A program made the position numbers and the translations under genes. Below are positions 62,291-64,000 of a stretch of 64,000 bases of DNA, in pieces (positions within the stretch are counted from its first letter, which is position 1; each line of letters opens with the position of its first letter). The notes below the pieces were generated by a model. It did not search any database. It had not been told where the DNA came from and saw nothing but the letters and a program-made list of their open reading frames with translations. This DNA is from Prochlorococcus sp. scB241_528O2 (lineage in GTDB: Bacteria; Cyanobacteriota; Cyanobacteriia; PCC-6307; Cyanobiaceae). The stretch covers positions 1 to 64,000 of the forward strand of contig JFLJ01000113.1 of the NCBI GenBank assembly GCA_000634115.1. The letters run 5' to 3'.

Positions 62291-63292
62291 GTGAATCAAA
62301 CTTTAATTCAAGAAATTCTCGAAGTCGTCGAGCAAGCAGCAATTGCCTCAGCAAAACTCACAGGACTTGGTCAGAAAGATGAAGCTGATGCTGCAGCTGT
62401 CGAAGCAATGAGATTGCGAATGGGCAAAATTGAAATGAAAGGAAAAATTGTAATTGGAGAAGGTGAAAGAGATGAAGCACCTATGCTTTATATTGGTGAA
62501 GAGGTAGGAAGTGGAAGTGGCCCAGGAGTTGATTTTGCTGTAGATCCTTGTGAAGGAACTAATCTTTGTGCAAATAATCAAAGAGGTTCTATGGCTGTCT
62601 TGGCTGCCTCTGATACTGGTGGTCTTTTTAATGCACCTGATTTTTATATGAACAAATTAGCAGCTCCTCCTTCTGCAAAAGGTAAAGTTGATATTAGAAA
62701 TTCGGCTACCGAAAACCTGAAGATTCTTAGTGATTGTTTGGATCTTTCTATTGATGAACTTACTGTTGTAGTAATGGATAGAACTAGACATAAGAATTTA
62801 ATTAAAGAGATTAGAGGGTGTGGAGCAAAAGTTCAACCTATCTCTGATGGTGATGTCCAAGCTGCTATTGCATGTGGTTTTGCAGGAACTGGAACACATT
62901 GCCTGATGGGTATAGGAGCAGCTCCTGAAGGGGTTATTTCAGCTGCTGCAATGAGGGCTTTAGGTGGACATTTTCAAGGACAACTAGTATATGATCCAGC
63001 AATCGCTCAAACTTCTGAATGGGCTGATTACACAAAAGAAGGAAATATAAAACGTCTAAACGAAATGGGAATAACTGATATAGATAAAATATATGAGGCA
63101 AATGAACTGGCATCCGGAGAAAACGTTGTTTTCGCGGGAAGTGGAATTACAGATGGATTGTTATTTGACGGAGTAAAATTTGAAAGGGATTGCGTTAGAA
63201 CAAGCAGTCTAGTAATTAGTACATTGGATAGTACTGCAAGATTCACAAATACTGTCCATATAAAAGATGGTGCCAAAAGTATCAGCCTTTAA
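62291..63292 (+). CDS. glpX: Fructose-1,6/sedoheptulose-1,7-bisphosphatase class II (333 aa)
   Basis: [59 protein letters not shown] match GlpX. In cyanobacteria this single enzyme serves both Calvin-cycle phosphatases. GTG start at 62291 ([19 protein letters not shown]). Confidence 0.96.
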   Translation: MNQTLIQEILEVVEQAAIASAKLTGLGQKDEADAAAVEAMRLRMGKIEMKGKIVIGEGERDEAPMLYIGEEVGSGSGPGVDFAVDPCEGTNLCANNQRGSMAVLAASDTGGLFNAPDFYMNKLAAPPSAKGKVDIRNSATENLKILSDCLDLSIDELTVVVMDRTRHKNLIKEIRGCGAKVQPISDGDVQAAIACGFAGTGTHCLMGIGAAPEGVISAAAMRALGGHFQGQLVYDPAIAQTSEWADYTKEGNIKRLNEMGITDIDKIYEANELASGENVVFAGSGITDGLLFDGVKFERDCVRTSSLVISTLDSTARFTNTVHIKDGAKSISL

Positions 63293-63310
63293 AAATTTAC
63301 ATTTGATTTT

Positions 63311-64000
63311 ATGCATATTGTTGTCGTCGGACTAAGTCATCGCACGGCACCTGTCGAAGTGCGTGAGAAGTTAAGTATTCCTGACCAATCTATAAAAGAA
63401 TCATTGAAAGCATTAAAAACTTTCAATGATGTTTTAGAGGTTTCAATTTTAAGTACTTGTAATAGGCTAGAAATATATGCTCTTGTAAAAGATAAAAATA
63501 CTGGAATTTCATCTATTAAAGAATTCATCTCAAATTATTCGGGAATTATCTTTGAGGATTTAAATCCACATCTTTTTTGCTTCAAACAAGAAGATGCAGT
63601 TTTGCATTTAATGAAAGTTTCGGCAGGACTAGATAGCCTAGTTTTAGGTGAAGGTCAAATCCTTTCACAGGTAAAAAAAATGATGAGATTAGGTCAAGAG
63701 AATCAATCTACTGGTCCTATTCTTAATAGATTATTAACTCAATCAGTTAGTACAGGTAAAAAGGTAAGATCGGAAACTAATTTAGGAACTGGTGCTGTTT
63801 CAATAAGTTCAGCGGCAGTAGAACTTGCTCAATTAAAAATTGGACAAGAACAGGGGGTTGATGCTCTTGTAAGTCTTGAATCAGAGAAGGTTCTCATTGT
63901 TGGCGCTGGACGGATGAGCAGGCTTCTAATTACTCATTTAAAATCAAAAGGATGTAAAAAACTCATTCTTGTTAATAGAAATATTGATAGAGCATTAAAT
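63311..64000 (+). CDS. hemA: Glutamyl-tRNA reductase HemA, partial (3' end off the window)
   Basis: ATG at 63311. IVVVGLSHRTAPVEVREKLS, catalytic Cys50 in STCNRLEIYAL, SAGLDSLVLGEGQILSQVKK and the NADPH site VLIVGAGRMSR are all in the visible 230 codons, about half of the usual protein. First step of tetrapyrrole synthesis (Glu-tRNA to glutamate-1-semialdehyde). It begins 18 bases after glpX. Confidence 0.96.
   Translation, partial: MHIVVVGLSHRTAPVEVREKLSIPDQSIKESLKALKTFNDVLEVSILSTCNRLEIYALVKDKNTGISSIKEFISNYSGIIFEDLNPHLFCFKQEDAVLHLMKVSAGLDSLVLGEGQILSQVKKMMRLGQENQSTGPILNRLLTQSVSTGKKVRSETNLGTGAVSISSAAVELAQLKIGQEQGVDALVSLESEKVLIVGAGRMSRLLITHLKSKGCKKLILVNRNIDRALN

Noticed and set aside
1-64000. 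tRNA genes, rRNA, CRISPR arrays, insertion sequences, prophage
   Set aside because: Scanned intergenic regions by eye for TTCGAATC-type T-arms, direct repeats with spacers, terminal inverted repeats with transposase, and integrase motifs; none was convincing.

Overview
The window is AT-rich, gene-dense cyanobacterial chromosome and almost certainly comes from a high-light-clade Prochlorococcus. The sequence evidence is a high-light-inducible chlorophyll-binding protein, petN, psb29, pcyA, chlP and an OprB-type porin with an SLH domain, many TTG/GTG starts, very rare Shine-Dalgarno sites, and an accessory fraction rich in proteins under 100 residues. I see no tRNA, rRNA, CRISPR array, insertion sequence or phage integrase.

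Layout. 1-10.4 kb is an accessory stretch of small, mostly unrecognised genes, many with one membrane helix. It also holds an HLIP gene, an SDR oxidoreductase, three unusually strong GGAGG ribosome sites in front of tiny ORFs, and a 955-base gene-free gap with a cluster of DnaA-box-like 9-mers. 10.6-12.1 kb has a K+ channel with an RCK domain and a c6-type cytochrome. 12.2-26.8 kb is the phosphate/arsenic island: phoB-phoR, a secreted phytase-like protein, a PhoE-type porin, pstS, the operon gap-arsJ-chrA divergent from arsR, then pstC-pstA-pstB. Pho boxes (TTAAG repeated every 11 bases) lie before phoB and in both orientations between the porin and pstS. A palindromic operator lies between gap and arsR. 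The logic is coherent: phosphate is imported through the porin and the Pst transporter, arsenate enters by the same route, and GAPDH plus ArsJ can convert it to 1-arseno-3-phosphoglycerate and export it.

26.8-34 kb is a second accessory stretch: an orphan IF2 N-terminal-domain protein, a DUF2130 coiled-coil protein next to a ribbon-helix-helix protein, and a run of small helical, secreted or lipoprotein genes. From petN (34.2 kb) onward the content is core: psb29, clpP, ftsH, a DUF3148 gene, two M16 peptidases, pcyA, devBCA, a glycosyltransferase, rpsB-tsf, recG, a VanX-type dipeptidase, sir, glyS, chlP, a VanY-type peptidase, typA, a DUF309 gene, lptB, ccsA, rpe, glpX and the 5' half of hemA.

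The strongest non-coding signal is an H-type pseudoknot of two perfect interlocking helices (8 and 9 bp) filling the short leader of rpsB. It is a good candidate for autoregulation by ribosomal protein S2. Functions below rest on motifs read by eye; no database search was possible.
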